Program-made: the position numbers and the translations under genes
Notes under the pieces: model-generated
Database searches by the model: none
Told to the model about the DNA's origin: nothing
The model's input: the letters and a program-made list of their open reading frames with translations, nothing else
From: Myxococcales bacterium
GTDB lineage: Bacteria > Myxococcota_A > UBA9160 > UBA4427
Length of the DNA: 44,045 bases
Assembly (NCBI GenBank): GCA_014240165.1
Contig: JAAZXM010000034.1
Coordinates: 1 to 44,045, forward strand
Direction of reading: 5' to 3'
Part shown: positions 1 through 8,249 of the stretch, in pieces
Position numbering within the stretch: position 1 is the first letter of the stretch
Layout of the letters: the number at the start of each line of letters is the position of its first letter

Positions 1-375
1 CCTCCGAAACCCCTGCTCCCGCCCAGCCACCGGTGCGCGCGCTCGAAGGTTGTCGGCAGCGCGGCGCGTTGCGCGGTCCCACGTCGCCCGCGCGGCCTAC
101 AGCCCTGCTTGGCTGCAAAGGAAACGCCACTGTTCCATACCGAAGACTAGTCGCCTTTATTTGACTAGAGAGATTGAGTCGAAAAAACCAATAGTTAGGG
201 AATTCTTATCGAAAAAAGGGATGAGGGCTGTCACATTTAATTGTCATTTTTGCACGATTTCTGGATCATTGAATAATTTTCCTCTTATAAATCAATAGCT
301 TATGAGACTGGTACGACGCTTGCTCTACTGGAAGGGGTCGGCATTCCGCCGCCCCTTTAAAAAAGAGAAAACGTC
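1..375. other. Non-coding leader with an AT-rich stretch
   Basis: No convincing gene is seen here. The first 120 bases are GC-rich, while about 135-300 is clearly AT-rich compared with the rest of the window. A weak sigma-70-like pair is present, TTGCAC at 250-255 and AATAAT at 272-277 with 16 nt between, pointing at the gene that starts at 376. This promoter reading is tentative, since only the -10 box is close to consensus. Confidence 0.4.
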
Positions 376-1557
376 ATGCTGCCCCCCACACACTGCTCTG
401 GTTCCTCGCTCGATCACACCGTCCGCTCCCATCGCCGGAGAACATCCCCGCCGCTCGCGACTCGTACCCGCTTCAGTCCGCTACGCCTCGCCCAATGGGC
501 ACTTTTCGTCGCCATCTTCGCCCTTTTCTCGGGCTTCTCGGGCCTGGCTGCCGCCGGCGGCGGCGAGCAGCACAAGATTTACGATTACAGCCAGGCGATC
601 GTGAGCGCTGACTCGGGTGCAGTCGACCACAACACGACGCGCTCGAACCGAAAAACAAATGCGGCCGCCCCCCAAAGCTTCGAGCCAAGCTTCGATTTGG
701 CCTGCGCGATGCGCTGCGAGGTGGGCGGCTGGCGCATCGAGGTGGCGGAGTCTTCGACGACGAATGACGCCATCGTCGCATTCCGCCCCCAGGACACGAT
801 CTATACCCATGGCCTGCCGCTCTACCAACCTGGAGACAGCTACATCGCCCAGGCCAGCGCGGCGGACGGGTATTTCGTCAACCACCCCGGCGCCCCGGCC
901 AGCCCCATCGTGGGAGAGGTCTACGAGCGCTACGGGGCGAGCCCTTTTTCGGCGGAGATCTACACGACGCCCCTCGATGATGGCGGGCTGAGCTTCTGCG
1001 AACCCGATGCGCTGACGGGCCAGGCCCCCTTCGACTTCCTGCTCGACAACCTGGAACTGCACGGCTCTGCGGACCCGGCGAACCTTCCCCTGGCGTGCGA
1101 GGACCACGACGGCATCGACCCCTACGAGGTCGTTTCGGGTCCGGGCGAGCCCACCCGGGGTGACTCCGCGGCGGCCTGCAAGGAGCGCGGCGGCGCATGG
1201 GTTGTCTCCAATGGGATCGGTTTCTGTTTCGAATACATGGAAAGCCTGCCCGCAGAAGAACTCGAGCGCATGGACGAAGTCGAACTGGTCTTCGAACCGC
1301 CGTCCAATGGCGGAGGAGGCCCCGGCAGCGAGCACCTCGGCAACCTCTACTTGATCAACCAGAATACCGACCAGAGCGCGGGAAACGCCGACGCGCCGGG
1401 CGGCGGCGGGACGGGGGATGACATCGAGACCGGATATTCCCACACCAACAGCCGCGGCCAAGCCTTCCGCGGCGACGGCCCCTCCGGCCCGGAGATTGCC
1501 CGGGGCGAACCCCTTCGCGGGACCTTTACGGTCAACATCATCAACCCCAAGGAGTAG
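376..1557 (+). CDS. Exported protein of unknown function
   Basis: A 393-residue protein that I do not recognise. A long basic N-terminal stretch (about residues 1-38) is followed by a hydrophobic segment at about 41-60 ending in small residues, which fits a signal peptide with an extended n-region or a membrane anchor. The mature part is acidic, has scattered Cys residues and a Gly/Asn-rich region (about 310-375), and ends in FTVNIINPKE. The start at 376 follows a purine-rich AAAAGAGAAAA tract. A later start nearer the hydrophobic stretch is possible. A strong hairpin downstream separates it from the convergent SDR gene. Coding status is supported by codon bias and length; function is unknown. 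Confidence 0.65.
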   Translation: MLPPTHCSGSSLDHTVRSHRRRTSPPLATRTRFSPLRLAQWALFVAIFALFSGFSGLAAAGGGEQHKIYDYSQAIVSADSGAVDHNTTRSNRKTNAAAPQSFEPSFDLACAMRCEVGGWRIEVAESSTTNDAIVAFRPQDTIYTHGLPLYQPGDSYIAQASAADGYFVNHPGAPASPIVGEVYERYGASPFSAEIYTTPLDDGGLSFCEPDALTGQAPFDFLLDNLELHGSADPANLPLACEDHDGIDPYEVVSGPGEPTRGDSAAACKERGGAWVVSNGIGFCFEYMESLPAEELERMDEVELVFEPPSNGGGGPGSEHLGNLYLINQNTDQSAGNADAPGGGGTGDDIETGYSHTNSRGQAFRGDGPSGPEIARGEPLRGTFTVNIINPKE

Positions 1558-1641
1558 ATCCTTCCCACCTCTCCGGCTCTATGGGCAGCGTCAGGCGCGG
1601 GGGGAAGCGGGACGGCCGCGTTCAGCAGGCGGCCGGCGCCC

Positions 1642-1670
1642 GGGGCGGCTCGTCATTGACGAGCCGCCCC
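1642..1670. terminator. Bidirectional hairpin terminator
   Basis: A perfect 14-bp inverted repeat (1642-1655 with 1657-1670, arms GGGGCGGCTCGTCA and TGACGAGCCGCCCC) lies between the convergent stops of the exported protein (1557) and the SDR (1734). In practice the loop would open to about 5 nt. There is no T-run on the plus side, so its efficiency is uncertain. Confidence 0.7.
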
Positions 1671-1733
1671 CTTCGCGTTTCCTGCCGAGCAGTGGCGCGC
1701 TGCGACCTTTTGGGGCGACGCGCTCGCCGGGCC

Positions 1734-2564
1734 CTATTGGCTCATGTGGTAGCCGCCATTGGGCGACAGCGTCTGGCCGGTCACGAACTTCGCTTCGTCG
1801 CTGGCGAGGTAGACCGCCGCCCAGGCGATATCATCGGGCTCGCCCAGCCGCCCCATCGGGGTGGCGCCCTCGATCAGCGGGCGCGCCTCGACGAGCGACG
1901 ATGTCATGGCGGTTTCGATGAAGCCCGGCGCCAGGGCGTTGACCCGAATGCCGCGGCTCACCACTTCCCGGGCCAGGGAACGCGTAAAGGCCAGGATGCC
2001 CCCCTTGGCCGCGCAATAATGCGCGAGCCCCGCCCCGCCAGCTGTTCCCATGATAGAGCCCAGGTTGATGATGCACCCCGAGTTCTGCGGGTTCATCAGC
2101 TTCAGGGCTTCGCGGCTGCAAAAGAACGTGCCGTTCAGGTGGACCGCAAGCATGCGCAGCCAGTCCTCGTCGCTGAGTTCCACCGTGAAGTCGAGATGGG
2201 TCTCGATGGGGCCCCCCGACATGGCTTCCTCGGCCTGGCGGGCCAGGCGCTGATTGAAGTTCTTGGTGAGTTCGGGGTTGCCCTCCACCCCGATTCCCGC
2301 GTTGTTGACCAGCACGTCCAGGCGCCCGAATTCGCTACCGATGCGCTCGAACATCGCGCCCACCGCCCCCGAATCGGAAACGTCCGCCGCCAGGGCGCTG
2401 CCGCCCACTTCCTTGGCCACCGCTTCGGCGGTTTCCAGGTGCAGATCGTTGACCAGCACCTCGGCCCCCTCCTCGTGGAAACGCCGGGCCATCTGGGCGC
2501 CCAGCCCCGCACCGCCGCCGGTAATCAGAGCGCGCTTTCCCGCCAATCTCGCTTGCATCGCCAT
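1734..2564 (-). CDS. SDR-family NAD(P)-dependent oxidoreductase
   Basis: A 276-residue classical short-chain dehydrogenase/reductase that would interconvert a carbonyl and an alcohol using NAD(P)H; the substrate is unknown. Visible motifs are the glycine-rich cofactor loop TGGGAGLG near residues 14-21, NNAG, a catalytic Ser in NLGSIMG, and YCAAK (Tyr and Lys). The chosen ATG at 2564 follows AGGAG with good spacing. Longer upstream reading runs into low-complexity Pro/Arg codons from a purine-rich repeat and is probably not translated. It has an insertion after NNAG (GVEGNPELTKNFNQR and onward) compared with FabG-like enzymes. It lies downstream of dsbB on the same strand but is separated by about 210 bp holding a tandem repeat. 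Confidence 0.9.
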   Translation of the reverse strand: MAMQARLAGKRALITGGGAGLGAQMARRFHEEGAEVLVNDLHLETAEAVAKEVGGSALAADVSDSGAVGAMFERIGSEFGRLDVLVNNAGIGVEGNPELTKNFNQRLARQAEEAMSGGPIETHLDFTVELSDEDWLRMLAVHLNGTFFCSREALKLMNPQNSGCIINLGSIMGTAGGAGLAHYCAAKGGILAFTRSLAREVVSRGIRVNALAPGFIETAMTSSLVEARPLIEGATPMGRLGEPDDIAWAAVYLASDEAKFVTGQTLSPNGGYHMSQ

Positions 2565-2696
2565 GGTTTGCTCCTGTTCGAATTTCAGCCCCGGGCTCGG
2601 GTACCGTTGCGGCGCCCGCTTCGCGCTGACCGCCGCAGAACTCAAAGCATGGAGCGTCGGGGAAGGGCTCGCCATGGGCGTGCCGGCGGGACGAAG

Positions 2697-2744
2697 GCAA
2701 GGGCGAAGGCAAGGGCGAGGGCAAGGGTGAGAGTGAGGGTGGGA
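2697..2744. repeat. Purine-rich 12-bp tandem repeat
   Basis: Four consecutive 12-bp units (2697, 2709, 2721 and 2733), of type GGCAAGGGCGAA drifting to AGTGAGGGTGGG, make an almost pure purine tract on the plus strand. It sits between the SDR start (2564) and the dsbB stop (2777), so it lies in the SDR leader if the genes are co-transcribed. Confidence 0.75.
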
Positions 2745-2776
2745 ACGAGGGCCAATGCGCCCGTCCACGCATTCCC

Positions 2777-3346
2777 TCAGCGGCCGAATATCCAGTAGCC
2801 CGCCGGGTCATCCGGACATTGCCCGGGCCCGCATTCCGCAAAGGCCAGCAATGCGTTGACGGCGCACACCGCCAGGGCGGCATAGCTGGCCACGCGGGCT
2901 GGCCGGTGCGCGTGCCACGATGCGCCCTCGGCGGGCGCTTCACCTGCGCGGCCGAGCCCGCCGGGAATCATCAGCAGCACCGCCGTACCCGCCAAAAAGC
3001 AGACGAAGACAACCAGCGCCCAGGTATAGAGGTGCAGTCCGAGCACCTCGCCACCATAACCACCCCCCGGCGGGTCGTTGATGTGCAGCAGCACCTGGCG
3101 TGAGGCGATCGCCATGCCGACGAGCGCGCCCGCCATGGAGAAACCGTAATGCGCCGGGCGCAGGCCGAGCCTCAAATTCATCACCAGGCCGATGATCACG
3201 GCGAACATGCCCGCGCGCTCCAGCAGGCATAGGGGGCACGGCAAGTCACCCGTCGCCTGCACGGCCAGAGCCCCCACCAAGGGCGCGAGCATGCAGACAA
3301 GAGCCAGCACGTTCAGGTTGTACGCCCAGCGCTGGCCCGCGGCCAT
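2777..3346 (-). CDS. dsbB: DsbB-type disulfide bond formation protein
   Basis: A 189-residue integral membrane protein of the DsbB family, which reoxidises a periplasmic thiol oxidase (DsbA type) and passes electrons to quinone. The first redox pair is CPLC at residues 37-40, set in the characteristic CPLCLLER context. A second candidate pair, CGPGQC, sits near the C-terminus (about 172-177) rather than in the usual periplasmic loop. About four or five hydrophobic segments are visible. Its ATG at 3346 overlaps the stop of the upstream DUF5993 gene (TGATG), indicating translational coupling. The unusual position of the second Cys pair suggests a short, divergent DsbB. Confidence 0.85.
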   Translation of the reverse strand: MAAGQRWAYNLNVLALVCMLAPLVGALAVQATGDLPCPLCLLERAGMFAVIIGLVMNLRLGLRPAHYGFSMAGALVGMAIASRQVLLHINDPPGGGYGGEVLGLHLYTWALVVFVCFLAGTAVLLMIPGGLGRAGEAPAEGASWHAHRPARVASYAALAVCAVNALLAFAECGPGQCPDDPAGYWIFGR

Positions 3347-3501
3347 CACAGCGAGATCCCCAGCGCATCTGTTGCGTGGTGGGCAAACCAGAAGAGCGTG
3401 AGGGCAAGGCTCGACCAGAAACAACCGGATGCCGCGCCCTTCTTTTCTCGAAGAACAAAAACCAGCGACAGCGCCTGAAGGCCGAAAATCAACGCGAGCA
3501 T
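3346..3501 (-). CDS. DUF5993-like small membrane protein
   Basis: A 51-residue protein with two hydrophobic segments (about 1-15 and 26-42), a basic loop between them (REKK), and the ending FAHHATDALGISL. This ending matches what I recall of the DUF5993 family, short proteins usually encoded next to dsbB-like genes. The start is supported by GGGAGAGG just upstream. The stop overlaps the dsbB start, so the two are translated together. Its role is unknown; the fixed pairing suggests an accessory subunit of the DsbB-like protein. Confidence 0.7.
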   Translation of the reverse strand: MLALIFGLQALSLVFVLREKKGAASGCFWSSLALTLFWFAHHATDALGISL

Positions 3502-3736
3502 GGCCTCTCCCTTCCCCGGACTCTTTCCGCTCGGACTATACCGAAGCCCCCAGGCCCGAAATGAAGAACCGCTCCAGAGCCGAGAGCCGATTGAAGGAGA
3601 AGCGCGCCGTGCGAAATCGACGATCGAGGATCCACACCGCACCCCATATCCCCCGAGGTACCTGTACTCTCGAGAGCCGCCTGAGATCAGCCAAATCAGT
3701 CTGGCAATCGGGGCCTCAGACGTTCATGCTAGACCG
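3502..3736. other. Divergent intergenic region
   Basis: About 235 bp between the DUF5993/dsbB operon (minus) and the sulfatase-fold gene (plus). It reads as open frame upstream of the sulfatase gene, but the translated stretch is charged and has no domain, so I treat it as a shared regulatory region. No clear promoter was identified. Confidence 0.4.
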
Positions 3737-5524
3737 ATGGCCGGAGGGAGCAGATCTTGGGTTCGGGAGGGGCTGCGCATCGCCTCCATCGTGGTGCTGG
3801 TGGGGGCAGCCGTTTCCTATGGGGCGAGCGTTGTCTCCTCTGTTCTCTGGTTGAACCTTCCCCTCGAGCCGCTTGAAATCCAGGCGGGAAGCGAGGCGAG
3901 TGATGTGCTGCCCGCCCGGCCGGGGGATCTGCGCGGGCATAACCTGGTGCTCGTCACCTTCGATACGACCCGGCCCGACCGCTTGGGCCTCTATGGCAAC
4001 CGGGCGATCCAGACCCCGAACCTCGACCGACTCGCCGCCGAGGGCGTCGTCTTCAGCAATGCCCTGGCCACGACCTCCACCACGCTCCCGACCCATGCCT
4101 CGATTATGACGGGCCTCTATCCGCATCGGCATGGTGCGCGGGTCAATTCGCGGAACTCGCTTCCGGCCTCGGTGCCCACCCTGGCAGAGATTCTCGAGGC
4201 CGAGGGCTACCGCACGGCGGCGTTCGTATCGGCCTTCGTGCTCGACGCCAAGTTCGGGCTTGACCAGGGCTTTGATCACTACGACGCCCAGACCGACCAC
4301 CGCGGAGTTTCCAACGGCTACTTCGAGCGTTCGGCAGCGCGCACCACCCAGGCGGCCCTCGCCTGGCTCGAGCGCAATCGCAAGCGTCCCTATTTTTTAT
4401 GGGTTCATTATTTCGACCCCCACACGCCCTACAAGGCGGCCATCCAATTCGAGGAAGCCACCGCCAACCTCTACGACGCCGAAATTGCCGCGACGGATTA
4501 TCAACTGGGGCGGCTACTCAGCGCAGTGGAGAACAATGAAGAGAGAGGCTCGCGGGAAACCCTCGTGGTGGTCACCGCGGATCATGGCGAGGCCTTGGGT
4601 GAGCACGGCGAGCAGGTGCACGGCTTTCTCGTCCAGGAAGCCACGCTTCGCATCCCCCTGATCCTCTATGCCAGCGAGGGGCTCGCCCGGGGGTGGCACG
4701 TGCCCACCCGGGTTTCCCAGGTGGATCTGCTCCCCACCCTCGCTTCCCTGCTCGGCGCGTCGCCGCCCGCCGATATCGACGGAGTCGACCTCACCCAACC
4801 CGTCGACCCCGGGCGGGCGATTCTCGGCGAAGCGGTCTACGGCCAGGCTCATTTCAACTGGGCGCCGATTTCCGCCATCTACCGGGAGCGCTGGAAATAC
4901 GTCGCCTCCCCGAATCCCGAACTCTACAACCTGGAGCAAGACCCCACGGAACGAAACAACCTTGTCGAGTCGTATCCTCTTGAGGCTGCGGCCCTGGCCC
5001 GGGCCTTGCGGGAGCAACGCGGCCCCGCCGCAAACCGCACGCCCCAGGTCACGGTGGACCTTGAGCCCGACGAGATCGCAGCGCTTCGCGCGCTGGGATA
5101 CCTCGCCAGTGAGCAGTCGCCGACAGAAAATGCACCCGCGAACACAAGCGCCGCGCTCCCGTCGGTATCCGCCGGCCCGCCTGCGGGTGAAGCGAATAGG
5201 CAATCCCTTGACCCCAAGACCCTGCTTCCCCTGTTCAACGAATTGGGAGATATCCTCGTGGGCTTGGATGGCTACGAAACCCATTCGCCACTCAAGCGCG
5301 CAGTTCTCCAGGCGGTGGGCGGCCCGCTCTTCAAGGACCGAGCCGAACTCATCGCAGGACTCGAAGCGTTTCGGAGTGAGCATCCGGAGTTCGCACCCGT
5401 CTACGCCGCGCTGGCCGAAAACTACGAAGCGGCCGGACGAACCGAAGACGCAGCACGCGCGACAGAACGCTTCAGCGAAATCATTTCGCGCGGCGACACG
5501 CTTGCAGACGACGAGCCTCGTTGA
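3737..5524 (+). CDS. Membrane-anchored sulfatase-fold hydrolase lacking the formylglycine Cys
   Basis: A 595-residue member of the alkaline-phosphatase superfamily, sulfatase branch. An N-terminal hydrophobic helix (about residues 15-40) would anchor or export it. Metal-site motifs are VTFDTTRPDRLGLYG near the start of the domain and TADHGEALGEHG further on. At the active site the usual C/S-x-P-x-R signature is replaced by TLPTH (Thr116 at 4082-4084, in ATTSTTLPTHAS), so formylglycine cannot form there. The enzyme may use Thr as nucleophile, as in phosphatases and phosphotransferases of this superfamily. The last ~150 residues are helical with a TPR-like pattern (PVYAALAENYEAAGRTEDAA). The start at 3737 (MAGGSRSW) places the anchor at the N-terminus; longer upstream reading lacks a domain. 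Confidence 0.85.
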   Translation: MAGGSRSWVREGLRIASIVVLVGAAVSYGASVVSSVLWLNLPLEPLEIQAGSEASDVLPARPGDLRGHNLVLVTFDTTRPDRLGLYGNRAIQTPNLDRLAAEGVVFSNALATTSTTLPTHASIMTGLYPHRHGARVNSRNSLPASVPTLAEILEAEGYRTAAFVSAFVLDAKFGLDQGFDHYDAQTDHRGVSNGYFERSAARTTQAALAWLERNRKRPYFLWVHYFDPHTPYKAAIQFEEATANLYDAEIAATDYQLGRLLSAVENNEERGSRETLVVVTADHGEALGEHGEQVHGFLVQEATLRIPLILYASEGLARGWHVPTRVSQVDLLPTLASLLGASPPADIDGVDLTQPVDPGRAILGEAVYGQAHFNWAPISAIYRERWKYVASPNPELYNLEQDPTERNNLVESYPLEAAALARALREQRGPAANRTPQVTVDLEPDEIAALRALGYLASEQSPTENAPANTSAALPSVSAGPPAGEANRQSLDPKTLLPLFNELGDILVGLDGYETHSPLKRAVLQAVGGPLFKDRAELIAGLEAFRSEHPEFAPVYAALAENYEAAGRTEDAARATERFSEIISRGDTLADDEPR

Positions 5525-5756
5525 GACGGTGCTGTCCCGTCGGGCAACGATCAAGTAGCGGCCGAAGACGCACGGCACTTCTCTCCCGCCCAAGGCACGG
5601 CGACCCATCATAAACAGGGCAGGCGTACAAAGTCTGGGGGAATTCAATACGCTCTTAAATAAAATTGCAGCGGGACTGAGTTTTTAAGAACACTCCGATA
5701 TCTCTTCAGCGTATTGTGGTCCTATGGATGGTCGACATCCGACTGAGGAGACAATC
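5525..5756. promoter_or_regulatory. Leader with nested inverted repeats before the dockerin-like gene
   Basis: Two nested inverted repeats occur: CAATACGCT (5645-5653) with AGCGTATTG (5708-5716), and inside it CTTAAA (5654-5659) with TTTAAG (5683-5688). The centre is AT-rich compared with the surroundings. It lies 40-110 bp upstream of the ATG at 5757, so it could be an operator, a promoter region or an mRNA structure. Which of these applies cannot be decided from sequence. Confidence 0.45.
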
Positions 5757-7142
5757 ATGGGGACCTCGCAAAAGAAATGCGCGCTGCCGCAGGCGAACAC
5801 ACGATCGGGCGCTCGCAAAGGATGGATCGCCTTTGTTCTGGCACTCTGGCTGATCGGCTGCCCGTCGGCTTTTGGCCAGGCCTTCGCGGTGTTCATGCTG
5901 GACGACACGCCGGCTGCGCCCGCCGCTCCCCCCGTGATTCCGCCCTTCGCGCCGCCCGTTGCCAACATGGGAATGGGAGCAGAAGACCCATGGGGGCTGT
6001 TGGGCGCCGTACCGGCTCGGGGGCCCTCCCCAACTCTCGGAATCCTGGCACTTCCCAACGGCGACGGCGATCTTTTGGGATACCCGTTTCCCGTACCCCT
6101 TAACGTGTTCGTGACCGGCGCCCTGCCTCTATTCATCGCGGCTTCGCCTGCCTACAGCTACGTGTCGGCCTATTCGCATAGCGCCTTCGACACCGGGGCT
6201 CCCATCGACTTGGCCTTCAGCGTTGATCGCGCTTCCTCGGGAAACTGGGCGCCAAGCGGTGTGGCAACCCAGGCGGCACTGAACCAAGCCTCCGGCGACA
6301 TGTTCATGGCGGAGTCCCTCTATGCCGCTCCCCTAAACTTCATCGGGCAGCTGAATAGCAGCCCATTCGCGGGGTATCTGAATGCTCGGCTGCCGACAGG
6401 TCGCCGCTCGAACCGACTCCTATTCGACGAGCAAACGGCCGGACTGATTGCCGGGGCGCCCAACATCAGGCCTACGGTGAGCGCACCGCCCTATGGAATC
6501 GGCACTCACGACAATATCGATGCTTTCGAAATGGTTCCCAACGATCGAGGCTATTTCACCGTGTACCCCGATGTCTGGCATGCGATCGCTCAGGTGCTCC
6601 CCGGGACCAGCGGAGGGGATATCTACGACGCAGCCACCCTCGGCAGCTTTACATGTGGCTACCCGCCCTTCGCCCGGAGTTCCCAAATGGGGCTTCAACT
6701 GGATGACATCATCGATGCCCTGGTCGTCTACGACAACGGCGCTCTCGGCAGCGCGGGCTGCGGCGGGCCCGGCGCCCAGCCGGGTATCGACGCCGTCCTC
6801 TTCAGCCTGGCGCCCGGCTCGCCCTCTCTCTTCCTGGACGGCGTGGACTCGGGCGACATTCTCTTCAGCGATTTCACCGGCGCCTTTGCGATCTATGCCG
6901 ACGCATCCGACCTGGGTCTTTCCGATAGCGGAGCCGTGCCCGACAGTGGGGACAATCTGGATGCCTTGGACGTCCTATGCCCGGGAGATATCAACTACGA
7001 CGGCGCTGTTCTTTTGGATGATCTCAACATTTACTTGGGGGGGCTGCCGCCCGGGGATCCACGGAGAGACATAAACCACGATGGCGTCATAGACGCCGCC
7101 GACACGATGATGATCATCAACAATCAGGGCTGTACGAGCTGA
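5757..7142 (+). CDS. Exported protein with C-terminal dockerin-like calcium repeats
   Basis: A 461-residue protein. The start at 5757 is set by GAGGAG six bases upstream; an earlier ATG at 5724 has no such site. A signal peptide spans about residues 20-42 (hydrophobic run ending near SAFGQA). The bulk resembles no enzyme I recognise and is rich in Ala, Gly, Asp and Ser. The last ~50 residues contain two EF-hand-like calcium loops, DINYDGAVLLDDL and DINHDGVIDAADT, in the paired arrangement of dockerin type I modules and closed by Cys (CPGDIN ... NQGC). Dockerins bind cohesin modules, and a cohesin-like protein is encoded at 36540. A link between the two is only a suggestion. No C-terminal membrane anchor is visible. 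Confidence 0.75.
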   Translation: MGTSQKKCALPQANTRSGARKGWIAFVLALWLIGCPSAFGQAFAVFMLDDTPAAPAAPPVIPPFAPPVANMGMGAEDPWGLLGAVPARGPSPTLGILALPNGDGDLLGYPFPVPLNVFVTGALPLFIAASPAYSYVSAYSHSAFDTGAPIDLAFSVDRASSGNWAPSGVATQAALNQASGDMFMAESLYAAPLNFIGQLNSSPFAGYLNARLPTGRRSNRLLFDEQTAGLIAGAPNIRPTVSAPPYGIGTHDNIDAFEMVPNDRGYFTVYPDVWHAIAQVLPGTSGGDIYDAATLGSFTCGYPPFARSSQMGLQLDDIIDALVVYDNGALGSAGCGGPGAQPGIDAVLFSLAPGSPSLFLDGVDSGDILFSDFTGAFAIYADASDLGLSDSGAVPDSGDNLDALDVLCPGDINYDGAVLLDDLNIYLGGLPPGDPRRDINHDGVIDAADTMMIINNQGCTS

Positions 7143-7250
7143 CATCCGCTTCCGCGCGTTATCCTCTGTCCCCGCTTGAGGCTCCCCAATAGGGCCCCGA
7201 GCCCCGGTTGAGAGCGGCCCCTACACTGGCCGGGACGGGAGGGGACTCGA

Positions 7251-8171
7251 ATGCGAATCGGCGTGATGTGGGGAGGTGTTCGCGATACGCCGAACCTTGC
7301 CGAACTGGCCCGCCGAACCCGGGACCTCGAGGCCCGGGGCTTCGATACGCTCTGGCTGCCCGGTGTCTTCGGATTCGATCCCCTGGTGGCCGCGGCCGTA
7401 ATCGGGCAGGCCACGGATCGGATCGAGATCGGGACGGCGGTGGTGCCTACCTACCCGCGCCATCCCGCAGCGCTGGCCCAGCAGGCCTTGACCACCGCGG
7501 CCGCTTGCGGCGGGCGGCTCACCCTGGGCATCGGCCTTTCGCATCCCGCGGTGATCGAGAACCTGCTGGGGCTCTCCTACCGGCGCAGGGCCAGCCATAT
7601 GCTCGAATATGTCCAGGTCCTGGGGCCGTTACTTCGCGGCGAACGGATCGCGTTTCGCGGCGAGGAATACCGGGTCGAACTCGGGCTGAATATCCCCGAC
7701 GCGCCCCCCGTTCCCCTGATGATCGCCGCGCTGGGGGAGCGCATGCTCGAGATCGCCGGAAACCATGCCCAGGGCACCATCCTCTGGTGTACCGGCCCCC
7801 GGGCGATCGAGAGACATATTGCGCCGAGGCTGCGCGCGGCGGCTCGCGCCGCGGGTCGCCCGGCGCCCCGGATCGTCGCGGGGATGCACATCGCCCTCAC
7901 TTCAAAAGTCGAACTCGCCCGGCAAAAGGTCGCCAAGGCGATGGCTTTCTACGGCCAGATGCCGAGTTACCGCGCCATGCTCGAGCGCGAGGGCGCCCGG
8001 GTGATGCTGGACGGCATGGCGCTGGTGGGTGACGAGCGCGCCCTGGACGCGGGCCTCGACCGCCTGCGCGACCTCGGCGTCAGCGATTTCGAGGCGTCGA
8101 TGCTTCCCGTGGATGACGAGACCGAGGCGCTTACCCTTGCCTACCTGGAAAGCCGGCTTCAGGCCCCGTGA
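7251..8171 (+). CDS. LLM-class (luciferase-like) oxidoreductase, probably F420-dependent
   Basis: A 306-residue TIM-barrel enzyme of the bacterial luciferase-like monooxygenase family. Family hallmarks are the N-terminal RIGVMWGG strand, TDRIEIGTAVVPTYPRHP, the glycine-rich LTLGIGLSHP and the conserved PVPLMIAALGERMLEIAG. Members use FMN or F420 to oxidise or reduce small organic substrates. This subgroup, with a TYPRHPAALAQQALT block, is usually annotated as F420-dependent. The start has a good ribosome site (GGAGGGGA). It stands alone, and the substrate is unknown. Confidence 0.88.
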   Translation: MRIGVMWGGVRDTPNLAELARRTRDLEARGFDTLWLPGVFGFDPLVAAAVIGQATDRIEIGTAVVPTYPRHPAALAQQALTTAAACGGRLTLGIGLSHPAVIENLLGLSYRRRASHMLEYVQVLGPLLRGERIAFRGEEYRVELGLNIPDAPPVPLMIAALGERMLEIAGNHAQGTILWCTGPRAIERHIAPRLRAAARAAGRPAPRIVAGMHIALTSKVELARQKVAKAMAFYGQMPSYRAMLEREGARVMLDGMALVGDERALDAGLDRLRDLGVSDFEASMLPVDDETEALTLAYLESRLQAP

Positions 8172-8249
8172 GCCCAGCTTTCGGCGAATTCCTCGATGTG
8201 AGATGATCCAAGGCGACGCCCGATCGTCTTCGTCTCGCCGGGGGCACTC

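Noticed and set aside
481..1461. Long antisense ORFs (also 1581-2798 plus, 4514-5647 minus, 15630-16760 plus, 23621-24586 plus)
   Set aside because: They mirror strongly supported genes in GC-rich DNA, have skewed Arg/Pro/Ala composition and no domain.
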